Shown: piece by piece, positions 41,451-49,668 of the stretch
Position numbering within the stretch: position 1 is the stretch's first letter
Layout: each line of letters opens with the position of its first letter
DNA from: a virus
Length of the DNA: 64,000 bases
Direction: 5' to 3' (one strand)
IMG/VR virus record: IMGVR_UViG_3300027365_000010
Location: 28,454 to 92,453 of that record
The notes under the pieces: model-generated
What the model was told of the DNA's origin: nothing
Database searches by the model: none
The model's input: only the letters and a program-made list of their open reading frames with translations
Position numbers and translations under genes: made by a program

Positions 41451-41882
41451 TTAAAACTTTTTACGATGATAGTTATCACTACCGTCAGTATCAATAAGAA
41501 TTTTCACAAGGTAGGACTTTGTTGACACATCGTCTGATCCTTCAAAGTCCAGATATTTAGGCTGGTACTTGACTGATACCACATCATTATCAGAAACAAT
41601 AACATAAACAGTGCCTATGGTTTCTTCAACGTCATCAATTACAGGTTGAAATCCATATGCATTGTCTTTGAAATTTTTGAAGCCCATTTCAATAAGTTGG
41701 TCTTTGATACTATCAATATAGAGAAGCCCATCTTTTGATGTTTGTTCCTTGACCATGCTATAAAGGTTTGAAAGTAAAAGAAAAGAACTTTTATTAAAAA
41801 GCTTTTTTGCGGCACTTCGATATTTTATTGAAGATAGAATGCCTTCAATTAGCTCTTGATCTTTTTTAATATAACGATTCAT
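41451..41882 (-). CDS. Hypothetical protein (143 aa)
   Basis: Helical basic N-terminal half, strand-rich acidic C-terminal half (IGTVYVIVSDNDVVSVKYQPKYLDF). Late promoter immediately upstream; 15 bases before paralogue B of the ADP-ribosyltransferase-like family, so probably co-transcribed with it. Family unknown. Confidence 0.6.
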   Translation of the reverse strand: MNRYIKKDQELIEGILSSIKYRSAAKKLFNKSSFLLLSNLYSMVKEQTSKDGLLYIDSIKDQLIEMGFKNFKDNAYGFQPVIDDVEETIGTVYVIVSDNDVVSVKYQPKYLDFEGSDDVSTKSYLVKILIDTDGSDNYHRKKF

Positions 41883-41901
41883 ATAACATATCCTTTTGTT
41901 A

Positions 41902-41909
41902 TATTTATA
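41902..41909 (-). promoter_or_regulatory. T4-like late promoter
   Basis: Exact TATAAATA on the minus strand, 20 bases before the 143-aa gene. Confidence 0.7.
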
Positions 41910-41927
41910 GTTATGATAGTTTATTTC

Positions 41928-42182
41928 CTATTCGTCTAGAATCAGTTTGAGAAGATTCTTATCATGAAACTTCCAGTACAAAGCCGTTGAGTAAGCATAG
42001 TAAAATACGTCTCCTGTAAGGATCAACGCGTATACAATAGAATATGTCTTGAGAGCTACCAGAAGACTAAGTGTTGGATCAATCATCGAACAAAACAATA
42101 GTAGTCCAAGGAAAGGACTTGATATCTTAAAGCACTTCCCCAACGAATATCCCAACATGATCAAAACATTTTCAATGCTCAT
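41928..42182 (-). CDS. Small membrane protein (84 aa)
   Basis: Two to three hydrophobic segments (ISSPFLGLLLFCSMIDPTLSLLVALKTYSIVYALILTGDVFYYAYSTALYW read in pieces) with charged ends. Likely inner membrane. No family recognised. Confidence 0.55.
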   Translation of the reverse strand: MSIENVLIMLGYSLGKCFKISSPFLGLLLFCSMIDPTLSLLVALKTYSIVYALILTGDVFYYAYSTALYWKFHDKNLLKLILDE

Positions 42183-42250
42183 TTTTAACCCTTGTGTAAT
42201 TTATGATCTATGGTACACTAGTTTACAGTTAAGCTCAATGCGAGGATAAT

Positions 42251-42586
42251 ATGAACTTTTATACAAAGGTAATAGATAAATTGATTAAAACAGTTGGTGA
42301 ACACAACTTACCGTATGTGTATATGGTTATTTTCTTGTTGTTTCTAGCAGCGGTGGCATTAACGGTTAATCATGGTATTGAAAAGATGGATGATCGTTAC
42401 GAGAAACAGTTTCAAGTGTTTGAAGATAATTTAAAATCTTTGGAAGACATCAATAAAGAGCTTGATTCTATTGGTAAAGATATGGATAAGGCTCTTGGTA
42501 ACACTAAGGAAATTCATCGCAATATGGATGAATTAGAAAGGCAGATTAAAGAATTAAGCGAGGATTTAAAAAATGATAAGTCTTGA
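42251..42586 (+). CDS. Membrane-anchored coiled-coil protein (111 aa)
   Basis: Short cytoplasmic start, one membrane helix (VYMVIFLLFLAAVALTV, ~23-40), then a coiled coil with heptads (LKSLEDINKELDSIGKDMDKAL..., LERQIKELSEDLKN). Same design as 18155-18694. Could be a spanin-like or membrane-organising protein; untested. GAGGATA precedes the ATG. Confidence 0.65.
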   Translation: MNFYTKVIDKLIKTVGEHNLPYVYMVIFLLFLAAVALTVNHGIEKMDDRYEKQFQVFEDNLKSLEDINKELDSIGKDMDKALGNTKEIHRNMDELERQIKELSEDLKNDKS

Positions 42587-42603
42587 TAAGCTTGATTGAG
42601 TAA

Positions 42604-42730
42604 TCGGTGAGCGTGATAAAATATGAGTTGTGACTACTGAACTCAAGAATAAATATTATGACAGAAAAGGATAGAAGTATGAAAATTAAACATCTATCCA
42701 ATGAGTCGTCAGTAGTTGACTCTCACGCTA
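42604..42730 (+). other. Nested inverted repeats and possible 22-codon ORF
   Basis: AGCGTG pairs with CACGCT and ACTACTGA with TCAGTAGT across about 120 bases, in nested order, so an RNA fold is possible. An AATAAATA late-like box (42648-42655) precedes a short frame at 42679 (MKIKHLSNESSVVDS..., 22 codons, AAAAGGA upstream). Neither reading is certain. Confidence 0.3.
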
Positions 42731-43339
42731 TCATAAATTTTTCGTAAAACGAATCCCATCACCAGTCTGGGATAAATCATTAACAAGTTCCCACTTCAAA
42801 CTTAGGTTACTATTATCTCTGGAATCTAACATTTCTGTTTTATTATATTGTATCCCATTTTTTGGTGTAAATAGGCGCATGATATGGATATCTCGGTTAT
42901 TATTCGATGAGGTCCAGATATACACTTTTGACAACTCCACCGGTTGCTCGAATACTACAAGAAATCTAGCCCAGCCTGTACCATTGGAATTGCTTTCGAC
43001 ATTGTTATACAAAAATGCGGTACAGTTCTGATCAGAATAATAAATATTGCCATCGTTTAAGTTGTTTCTACCCCAATAACTATAGCCCCAATAGTAAGGT
43101 ATGTTGTTTATGGTATCAGTGGACACTACATCATATGCGTCTACCTCCGTTGTGGAGTAATTAATTTTATTAGATAACACGTCGTAGAATGCGAGTTCAT
43201 TAATGACCACCACGTTCGATGGATACGAGGCACTTCTTGATGATGTTTTTTCTACTTCGATAATTGCGTATTCAATTTGGTTTACGTGTGGTCTCGATTC
43301 CATTCTAATAGACTTGAATGTGGTGTTATATGATTTCAT
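42731..43339 (-). CDS. Hypothetical protein, possible carbohydrate-binding-type fold
   Basis: 202 residues, strand-rich, rich in Tyr, Asn and Ser (YYWGYSYWGRNNLNDGNIYYSD, WARFLVVFEQPVELSKVYIWTSS). LSKVYIWTSS-x-N-x-RDI is reminiscent of discoidin-like domains found in tail adhesins. This is a low-confidence resemblance. A late-promoter-like box upstream fits a virion role. Confidence 0.5.
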   Translation of the reverse strand: MKSYNTTFKSIRMESRPHVNQIEYAIIEVEKTSSRSASYPSNVVVINELAFYDVLSNKINYSTTEVDAYDVVSTDTINNIPYYWGYSYWGRNNLNDGNIYYSDQNCTAFLYNNVESNSNGTGWARFLVVFEQPVELSKVYIWTSSNNNRDIHIMRLFTPKNGIQYNKTEMLDSRDNSNLSLKWELVNDLSQTGDGIRFTKNL

Positions 43340-43361
43340 GTTTATGTTCCTCTGTTTTAAG

Positions 43362-43369
43362 TATTTATT
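43362..43369 (-). promoter_or_regulatory. Possible late promoter (AATAAATA)
   Basis: One mismatch from the late consensus on the minus strand, 23 bases before the 202-aa gene. The rest of the 43340-43593 gap shows only a TTGTTTTAAAACAA palindrome. Confidence 0.4.
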
Positions 43370-43593
43370 AACTACAAGCAGTTTTGATATTAAAAGAATC
43401 CACGGGTTGTTTAATCCTTTCTAAAGTCTGGATTGTGAAGAGACGGCGTACTGACGAAACAGCATTAATGAATAAAAGTTCATAGAGCCCTATATGGAAT
43501 TTACATGTATGTAATGAATCTAGTTAATAACAATATACCCGACCTTTTGTAGTTATTTAGTGATTAGTAATTTGTTTTGTTTTAAAACAAGCG

Positions 43594-43622
43594 TTGACAT
43601 GTATAACCCATAGTGGTATAGT
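43594..43622 (+). promoter_or_regulatory. Near-consensus sigma70 promoter overlapping a gene 5' end
   Basis: TTGACA (43594-43599), 17-base spacer, TATAGT (43617-43622). The -35 box coincides with the only TTG start of the downstream frame. Confidence 0.7.
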
Positions 43623-43914
43623 CATCAAAAATGTTCGTATCTCTGATATTAAGCGAGGTTGGGGTAAGTACTACAACAAGTCATGCAAAGCGAAGGCACA
43701 AGCTAAGAAATATGGTGGGAAACCGAAGATTTCCAAGGAACGTCGTTTTCAATACTTGTGTAATGCATTCGACGATGGTAGTATTTCTGAAGAGTACTTC
43801 TACGATACTATGCGCAATGAGTACCCAGAATTCATGACTATTGATGATGAACTCGCAGCGTATAACGCTCTAGACGTTCATCCATTTTCGAGCGAAGCCT
43901 TGGGGCAAGACTGA
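43594..43914 (+). CDS. Zinc-ribbon-like phage protein, 5' end unclear
   Basis: The conserved part, VRISDIKRGWGKYYNKSCKAKAQAKKYGG, matches a common phage family with RGWG-K-(F/Y)-x-x-K-S-C. The C-terminus is acidic. The only start in frame is a TTG lying in the -35 box of a strong promoter with no ribosome site. So either the gene has lost its true start, or it starts at a non-standard codon, or the promoter is coincidental. Boundaries are provisional. Confidence 0.5.
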   Translation: MTCITHSGIVIKNVRISDIKRGWGKYYNKSCKAKAQAKKYGGKPKISKERRFQYLCNAFDDGSISEEYFYDTMRNEYPEFMTIDDELAAYNALDVHPFSSEALGQD

Positions 43915-43921
43915 GGAAGAT

Positions 43922-44161
43922 ATGCGAGTTGATTGGACTAAAGACATTGAGATGATTGGTATTTCAGGCGATGATGTTTTGTTTGAGATAGACGAGGTAT
44001 CAGAAGAAGACGGTTTTGTGTCTGTAAATTTATCCTATGCTGGTAATACGAAGCATACTGTCCATGCAGATTTTTATGACACAATTTGCGTTGATTATCA
44101 TACAGGAAAACCACTCAATTATTTCTTAAACCCAGATGTATTCACTGTGGTAAATGTTTGA
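43922..44161 (+). CDS. Hypothetical protein (79 aa)
   Basis: Acidic strand-rich small protein (MRVDWTKDIEMIGISGDDVLFEIDEV...). GAGGAAG upstream. Family unknown. Confidence 0.55.
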   Translation: MRVDWTKDIEMIGISGDDVLFEIDEVSEEDGFVSVNLSYAGNTKHTVHADFYDTICVDYHTGKPLNYFLNPDVFTVVNV

Positions 44162-44233
44162 AACAGTTCTTCTTAACCCATTATAACCCATTAAGATTAT
44201 GAAAGAACATCATAAACGATTCGGAGATAGTAA

Positions 44234-45301
44234 ATGAAAAAAATAGTTGTAATTGGAGGAACCTTTGATCATGAAGGTGGACGTAAATCTAGTATTGTAG
44301 AGAAAGTATCCACCTATATTGGGAAAATGTGGGCAAAGTCTTATCATACCTCGTATATTAATGGTGGATATTATTCGGAATTGTCTAAAAACGTAGATTT
44401 TTCTGATACGGATGTGCTTATTTGGATGCCTAATATCTCAAATGACGAAGACAAGATTCTTCCAGATATAAAGAAAAAGAATCCTAAACTATTTTTGATT
44501 AGCTCAAAGCGTGTTGTTGAAAAAGAATATAAAGAATCTGATATTATTGGGAGACTTCTGGCTGCGAAGAGTAATCTTGGTATCATGATCACAAAGCCAT
44601 CTGATATTTATAATTTCAAAGTACTCGACCCTCTAGGCAATTGTTATGTCGATTCTTCCTCTATCGAAAAATTGTGTGATTCTATTATGTATCGTGTAGA
44701 AGAAGTGACAGCAATGACACGTGTCCGTAGTGTGAGTATTGGCGAAGAAAGAGATTTTACAATTGATCCTGCTTTTATTGAATTTGTAAAACATTCCGCC
44801 AATGAGTTCACAAAGCATGTTAATGCTGTAAATCCCAATAGACTTCTCGGAAATGCTAGTACACGTTGTATGTATGGGTTCCCGGCTGAACGTCAATCTA
44901 ACCGTATCTTTGTGTCTCAGAGAAATATTGATAAAAAGCTTATTGAAACCAAAGGCTTTGTTGAGATTAACCCAGATGTTGAAGATCGCGTAGAGTATTA
45001 TGGGGATCGTAAACCGTCCGTCGATACACCAATACAGTTACGGCTTTTTAACTTCTATCCAAACATTAATTACATGGTACATGGTCACGTTTACATCAAC
45101 GGTGCGCCCATGACTGATCTAAAGGTTCCCTGTGGCTTTCTGGAAGAGTTTGAAGAGGTTGTAGCACTTTACCCTTCGCCAGACGAAGAAGTTGTTGTAG
45201 TTAATCTAAGAGGCCATGGATGCTTGATTATGACCAACACTGTTGAACAATTATGGAATTATAGTGAAAAGTATGTATCACGTGATTTTCCAGAATACTA
45301 A
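44234..45301 (+). CDS. Class II aldolase/adducin-like protein with Rossmann-like N-terminal domain
   Basis: 355 residues. Residues 1-~150 resemble a nucleotide-binding Rossmann-type domain (KKIVVIGGTFDHEGGRKS). The C-terminal ~200 follow class II aldolase order: LLGNAST, KPSVDTPIQLRLFNFYP, MVHGHVYI (metal histidines), and VVNLRGHGCLIMTNTVEQLW. Family members act as aldolases or epimerases on phosphorylated sugars using a divalent metal. The fusion is unusual to me, and the substrate is unknown. CGGAGA upstream. Confidence 0.65.
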   Translation: MKKIVVIGGTFDHEGGRKSSIVEKVSTYIGKMWAKSYHTSYINGGYYSELSKNVDFSDTDVLIWMPNISNDEDKILPDIKKKNPKLFLISSKRVVEKEYKESDIIGRLLAAKSNLGIMITKPSDIYNFKVLDPLGNCYVDSSSIEKLCDSIMYRVEEVTAMTRVRSVSIGEERDFTIDPAFIEFVKHSANEFTKHVNAVNPNRLLGNASTRCMYGFPAERQSNRIFVSQRNIDKKLIETKGFVEINPDVEDRVEYYGDRKPSVDTPIQLRLFNFYPNINYMVHGHVYINGAPMTDLKVPCGFLEEFEEVVALYPSPDEEVVVVNLRGHGCLIMTNTVEQLWNYSEKYVSRDFPEY

Positions 45302-45315
45302 AAGAGGATTAAAAC

Positions 45316-45771
45316 ATGACATTTAGACCAGTAAATCCTAAAGCAGAAGTTGATCGTATTCTTCAAGAAATTCGATATAATGACCCAGACCTCGTTCGAC
45401 AAAGATCATTGTTTAAAAAAATTGAAAAAATACTACACAAGCGGCAATGTAACCAACTTTGTGACGTATTCAATTACAACTTTATATATAACAAAAGTGG
45501 TAAAAGAGTCGTTGCAGATAATGCAACATCATATAAATTTAATTGCAGACATTTTGAATTATTATTCTATGTAGTCGAAGAGTATGATTTGATTATATTT
45601 AATATTTCGAATTGTTCTCATGGGACATCACTATTTAAGACAATGATATTTGATGATAACGAGGTTTATAATTCTATGAAACGTCTACTTGAAGAGTCTC
45701 TATCATATGCTGATCATAATGTACTTGATGATGTACTTGATGAATTATTGAACGAGGCTACTGATGTCTGA
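45316..45771 (+). CDS. Hypothetical protein (151 aa)
   Basis: Charged N-terminal half, a strand pair (FELLFYVVEEYDLIIFNIS), and an acidic helical C-terminus (LDDVLDELLNEATDV). AGAGGA upstream. Overlaps the next gene by 8 bases. Family unknown. Confidence 0.55.
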   Translation: MTFRPVNPKAEVDRILQEIRYNDPDLVRQRSLFKKIEKILHKRQCNQLCDVFNYNFIYNKSGKRVVADNATSYKFNCRHFELLFYVVEEYDLIIFNISNCSHGTSLFKTMIFDDNEVYNSMKRLLEESLSYADHNVLDDVLDELLNEATDV

Positions 45772-46198
45772 AATTGTTAAAGTTCCAGAAAGGAAAGGAT
45801 ATAGCCGATTCCAGATATGTTTTTTATCAATTAATATAAATGAAATTGAAGAACGCGGTACTGAAATGATGAAAGCGTTATATCTAGAACGCAGGGCTTT
45901 GTTGAAAATACAGAGTTTCTTCAATGGCATATTGGAAAGAAATGCGTTTAAGGTACAATGTGGGAGTAATGAGTTGAGGCAGAATGTACACTGTCCTGTT
46001 ACTCAACGTACTTATTCCGGTGATTATCTTGTACACAGGATGGTATTGACAATAAATCAAGATTCAGTCAATTTTATTAAAATATCAAATCGTGAATTAT
46101 ACAATCTTTTATGTGATTGCAATAAAGGTATGTTGGTATGTGGATACGATTTTGATTGTAATAGCCTAAATACCTCTAAAGAGGAAACTAAACTATGA
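45764..46198 (+). CDS. Hypothetical protein (144 aa)
   Basis: Soluble, with cysteines in pairs (FKVQCGSNELRQNVHCP, LLCDCNKGMLVCGYDFDCN) that might bind metal. Strand/helix pattern loosely like 57572-57913. Coupled to both neighbours by overlaps. Family unknown. Confidence 0.5.
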   Translation: MSEIVKVPERKGYSRFQICFLSININEIEERGTEMMKALYLERRALLKIQSFFNGILERNAFKVQCGSNELRQNVHCPVTQRTYSGDYLVHRMVLTINQDSVNFIKISNRELYNLLCDCNKGMLVCGYDFDCNSLNTSKEETKL

Positions 46199-46695
46199 AG
46201 AATATGAAAGAAATGATCCAGCTTGTTGAAGGCGCTACACGTGAGAATCCTATGGATGTTACTGCGGTAATAGATGATGAAAACGATTATACAGTGACGA
46301 TTCACGGTGGTACTCGTATTGGTAAACTCGAAAAGAAAGACGATGATCAATATGAGTTCTGTGATGCTGAGCCTAGCTTTGAAGAATATGAAGGTATGGA
46401 CTTCGATACTGTTGAGGATGCTGAAGAATTCTTCAAGGAAATGACCAAGAACGACGATCCTGTTTACGAAAACCATATTTACGTTGTGAATGAAAATAAT
46501 GTGGATGAAGGTTGTGTTGTTTATAATTTGCCAGAAGTAGATAACATGGTGAATTATCTCAACGAAACTGTATTTGGTAACAAACATAATACTTTGAAAG
46601 TATATAAAGAAATTCCGAGTGATTTGGATCTTAACGAGGCAACATACCCCCATGCATCGTGGAATGAGTTTAAGAGAAATTTTGGCATTGATTGA
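46195..46695 (+). CDS. Hypothetical acidic protein (166 aa)
   Basis: Very acidic (DDENDY, EKKDDDQYEFCDAEPSFEEYEGMDFDTVEDAEEFF). Starts MKNMKEMIQLVEGATREN. ATGA overlap with the previous gene. Acidic phage proteins sometimes mimic DNA; speculative here. Confidence 0.5.
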   Translation: MKNMKEMIQLVEGATRENPMDVTAVIDDENDYTVTIHGGTRIGKLEKKDDDQYEFCDAEPSFEEYEGMDFDTVEDAEEFFKEMTKNDDPVYENHIYVVNENNVDEGCVVYNLPEVDNMVNYLNETVFGNKHNTLKVYKEIPSDLDLNEATYPHASWNEFKRNFGID

Positions 46696-46707
46696 ACAGG
46701 ATAGTAT

Positions 46708-46920
46708 ATGAGTAATAGTAAAACTAAAAAAATTATGATAACTGAAGAGGCTCTGGTTGATATAGAGCGTATTATCAATAATTCAAAAAACGATGGACTC
46801 GTGGGTGTCACAGCCTTCAACAATGAAAATGAATCTAGGTTCGAACTTAGTCTGAAATATAAAGATAAAGAAGGTGAAGAATTTACACGATACATATCAA
46901 TCAATCTACAAAATCCTTGA
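46708..46920 (+). CDS. Hypothetical protein (70 aa)
   Basis: Small, helix then strands (FELSLKYKDKEGEEFTRYISINL). Last gene of a plus-strand run; a promoter overlaps its stop. Family unknown. Confidence 0.5.
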   Translation: MSNSKTKKIMITEEALVDIERIINNSKNDGLVGVTAFNNENESRFELSLKYKDKEGEEFTRYISINLQNP

Positions 46921-46946
46921 CCCTCTCGATATTTTAGTGTTATACT
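46917..46946 (+). promoter_or_regulatory. Sigma70-type promoter
   Basis: TTGACC (46917-46922), 18-base spacer, TATACT (46941-46946). Overlaps the previous stop codon and drives the 47-aa gene. Confidence 0.75.
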
Positions 46947-46975
46947 GTCTATAACAAATCAGAGAGGTAATTGAG

Positions 46976-47119
46976 ATGAACATTGCTACTACTCAACATC
47001 GTGACGAAAATAAGCTTGTTCGTATGTGTGAGCGCATTGGAAAGAATACAACCCCAATCGCTATGACACGTAAGCAATGGATCAAGGTCAATGTCATGTA
47101 TGCAAACATGATTAAATAA
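46976..47119 (+). CDS. Small basic protein (47 aa)
   Basis: MNIATTQHRDENKLVRMCER... with AGAGGT upstream, its own promoter and a UUCG terminator downstream: a complete single-gene unit. Basic and helical, a likely early host-interaction or regulatory peptide by size and context; inference. Confidence 0.6.
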   Translation: MNIATTQHRDENKLVRMCERIGKNTTPIAMTRKQWIKVNVMYANMIK

Positions 47120-47136
47120 TTCAACACTGCCAGTGA

Positions 47137-47165
47137 GAGGTTACTTCGGTAACCTCGCCCCTCTT
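47137..47165 (+). terminator. Rho-independent terminator (UUCG loop)
   Basis: 8-bp stem GAGGTTAC / GTAACCTC with a TTCG loop, then pyrimidine-rich CCCCTCTTTTC. Confidence 0.8.
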
Positions 47166-47198
47166 TTCAAAACCACTATAGACTAACGGTGATTCTTA

Positions 47199-47993
47199 AT
47201 GAAAGTGAATGATGTCGTAAGATCATTTGATGAGCTAAAGAATATTGTACAAAACTCGTCCGTTGCACAGGAATACCTACGCAACGTCATTCGTTCTGAA
47301 AAAATCGCAGTTCACCTGAGTAAATCTATGTCAGTGGAAAATTTTACTGTCCTTAGTAATAAACGAAACCGCAAGCCGACAAACACCCCTGAGTATATTC
47401 ATGAATACATTGATACAATGTATGAATATCAGTATGGTGTCGCATATCGATCTGAGTCTTTATTTACTTTTGTAAGAGATATTGAAGACGTTGCTAAAGG
47501 CACACTCTTTGTTATTCCAGTTGGCAATGAGCTGAACATGATGTATGTTGAAGGTGTTATTGACTTCTATCTTCAACTTCTCGAAGGATTGGATACTGTC
47601 GCTGAGAGAGTAGTAGATAAGATCTATACTGAAGACGATGATGTTATTCGTAATCGTCTTATTGATAGCATTTCAGCAAATATCGAGTTTATTGATGATG
47701 AAGCATCACGCAGGAGAATCATTATTGATAACCGAAATGCACTCCCAAGCGAGGTACAAGAGAAAATTCTTAGTGAAAAGTTTGTGGGCATGGTTAAAAA
47801 TGAAATCTTGAACTACTGTGATTATATGATCAAAGGAAATGTAATCACAGATGTGGAACTATCTGATGTTGGCAGAGCAGAACTGCATATCAATTCCGAA
47901 AAGTTTATTCTTGTCGATCCAAAATGGATTTCTAGCTACGCACAAACAGCGGGCAAATCCCTGACTGAAGTTTTTAAGGAATTTGTTGTATGA
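47199..47993 (+). CDS. ADP-ribosyltransferase-like phage protein (paralogue C)
   Basis: 264 residues. NTPEYIHEYIDTMYEYQYGVAYRSESLF, then FVRDIEDVAKGTLFVIPVG and the C-terminal RAELHINSEKFILVDP strand follow the block order of 17457-18143 and 40701-41435. The middle block lacks the S-x-x-x-G of the other two, so it is the most divergent. Overlaps the next gene (ATGA). Function unknown; fold assignment is inference. Confidence 0.45.
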   Translation: MKVNDVVRSFDELKNIVQNSSVAQEYLRNVIRSEKIAVHLSKSMSVENFTVLSNKRNRKPTNTPEYIHEYIDTMYEYQYGVAYRSESLFTFVRDIEDVAKGTLFVIPVGNELNMMYVEGVIDFYLQLLEGLDTVAERVVDKIYTEDDDVIRNRLIDSISANIEFIDDEASRRRIIIDNRNALPSEVQEKILSEKFVGMVKNEILNYCDYMIKGNVITDVELSDVGRAELHINSEKFILVDPKWISSYAQTAGKSLTEVFKEFVV

Positions 47994-49102
47994 AGCCTAA
48001 GTTTTACGCGACTGATTTTATTAAGCTTATTGAAAATAATAATGCCCAAGTAGAAACTCGGATGTTTCTAGAAGATAATCGCTGTGTGGAATATCACTTG
48101 AATGGAAAAAGGCATCGTGTTGTACATTCAAAGAATATGAATTCCTTGAAAGATCTGTATAAAGGTAAATTTGTAACAATCTTACACTATGACTTGTTTC
48201 AGAGGCTTTATCGCCTTGGTGTTCATATTAACTATGGAAAGAATGAATTCAGAAAAGCTACTCTAACTAAAAGAAATCTTCTAAGTTTCGATGACAAAGA
48301 CGGAGCCTATACATGCACATATGAAAACTTTTTGTTCATATGTGCATGTATTGCTAAAGAATACAGTGAACTACCAGAAAGAATGCAAAAGAAGTTGCAA
48401 TCATATTATGATGGGGTACTACACACGGACATTTCCCAAGACGACTATTCCGATAATTATGCATATTATACAAGCATTATGGATAATCCAATCACAAGCT
48501 CTATTATTGAACAATATCCATTTATTGATGTATATGAAAAGAAAAATGGAACTACTGTACCGTCTAACATGAATAATAGTGATATAGATCATGTATCTGG
48601 TGTGGTTTCTACAATTCACTACAATCGTTTTAATACGCGCATTCCAAATTCTTCACGTACTTTCAATAATACTGCCACAGATACTAACAGGTGTTTTATA
48701 CTAGCCAAAAAAACACCTGTTATTCATGATCATAGAATTCATAATCACTTAAAGCTGTATTCATTAGACCTTAAGTATGAGAATTGTCTATTGTGCCCGA
48801 CATACTATTCAAGGGCTTATAAGCTCGATGGTATTGGATGGGAAATTAACAATTACATTAAAGGTAAGAGTGTTTGTACAAGGCTAAAAACACTTGTTGA
48901 CTTATTTGGTAATGATTTAAGCATGGACGACATACATCTTATGTCGGGCGTATTTAGAGGTGAATACAAAGGGTATAAAAAAATTAAAAGACTCATTAAT
49001 AACCGAACTATTTGTGATCATATCGATTCGGTATACTCTCAATTGGAGTATTCTATTTCTAAAAATAAAGAGTCTGAAGATAATATTAATAGGTATTTGT
49101 AG
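47990..49102 (+). CDS. Hypothetical protein (370 aa) with strong internal hairpins
   Basis: Soluble, Tyr/Asn/His-rich. Cysteine clusters YTCTYENFLFICACIA and YENCLLCPTYYS might bind metal. The coding DNA contains two long perfect inverted repeats (48309-48351, 48685-48722), unusual for an ordinary ORF. Coupled to the ART-like paralogue C. Family unknown. Confidence 0.55.
   Translation: MKPKFYATDFIKLIENNNAQVETRMFLEDNRCVEYHLNGKRHRVVHSKNMNSLKDLYKGKFVTILHYDLFQRLYRLGVHINYGKNEFRKATLTKRNLLSFDDKDGAYTCTYENFLFICACIAKEYSELPERMQKKLQSYYDGVLHTDISQDDYSDNYAYYTSIMDNPITSSIIEQYPFIDVYEKKNGTTVPSNMNNSDIDHVSGVVSTIHYNRFNTRIPNSSRTFNNTATDTNRCFILAKKTPVIHDHRIHNHLKLYSLDLKYENCLLCPTYYSRAYKLDGIGWEINNYIKGKSVCTRLKTLVDLFGNDLSMDDIHLMSGVFRGEYKGYKKIKRLINNRTICDHIDSVYSQLEYSISKNKESEDNINRYL
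48309..48351. repeat. 17-bp perfect inverted repeat inside a gene
   Basis: Arms ATACATGCACATATGAA and TTCATATGTGCATGTAT are exact complements with a 9-base T-rich loop. Lies in frame in the 370-aa gene. Confidence 0.9.
48685..48722. repeat. 13-bp perfect inverted repeat inside the same gene
   Basis: Arms TAACAGGTGTTTT and AAAACACCTGTTA with a 12-base loop. Confidence 0.9.
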
Positions 49103-49110
49103 GCATTTGT

Positions 49111-49668
49111 ATGAGTAGATTATTCAAAGAACCATTGTTGTCAAATCTCAACCGAGATGAATTATTTGATGAACTGTCTCGGCGGGATGATCCTCTTTAT
49201 AATGGGATTGGTACGGAACTTAAAGAAATGTCTGAAGTCTTGAGTGATAGCCAAGAAGAGAATAAACACCTTCATCTAAAATTTGAATCATTGGAAAATA
49301 CAATTGCATATTATGAAAGTGCTATAGGTGAGATCACCACTATGACACCTGCAATTATGTCCCAATCTTATTGGGACGTTGAAGATCTTGGATTGCCCAC
49401 AGATGATACACATTATTTGTTTGTGGATAGTTATAAACTTGTCATACCCGAAAATATAATTGATAAAGTGTTTAGCATCAATTTAGGCACTTTAGGTGCT
49501 AAGGCTTATGTAAAAAACAGTGGTGAAGACACTAGTATACATGTTTCATGTTCTCTTTTAATCATTCCAACCATTGTGCGATATGATAGACAAGTTACTA
49601 CTGAAAAAGCGTTGGCCGATGCCACTGGTATTGTTATTAATAGGTTGTTTGAATACATTAATAGGTAA
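49111..49668 (+). CDS. Hypothetical protein with coiled coil (185 aa)
   Basis: N-terminal coiled coil (ELKEMSEVLSDSQEENKHLHLKFESLENTI in pieces), then a strand-rich domain (HYLFVDSYKLVIPENIID, SIHVSCSLLIIPTIV). Stop overlaps the next start by one base. Family unknown. Confidence 0.55.
   Translation: MSRLFKEPLLSNLNRDELFDELSRRDDPLYNGIGTELKEMSEVLSDSQEENKHLHLKFESLENTIAYYESAIGEITTMTPAIMSQSYWDVEDLGLPTDDTHYLFVDSYKLVIPENIIDKVFSINLGTLGAKAYVKNSGEDTSIHVSCSLLIIPTIVRYDRQVTTEKALADATGIVINRLFEYINR

Noticed and set aside
43631-43837. ATG frame starting exactly at the predicted transcript start (68 aa)
   Set aside because: It runs in another frame over a region whose conserved protein (RGWGKYYNKSC family) is clearly in the 43594 frame; its own translation looks random.
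46057-46653. Long minus-strand frame (198 aa) opposite 46.1-46.7 kb genes
   Set aside because: Antisense shadow: low-complexity Ile/Phe/His translation, no ribosome site, and three well-spaced plus-strand genes cover the region.
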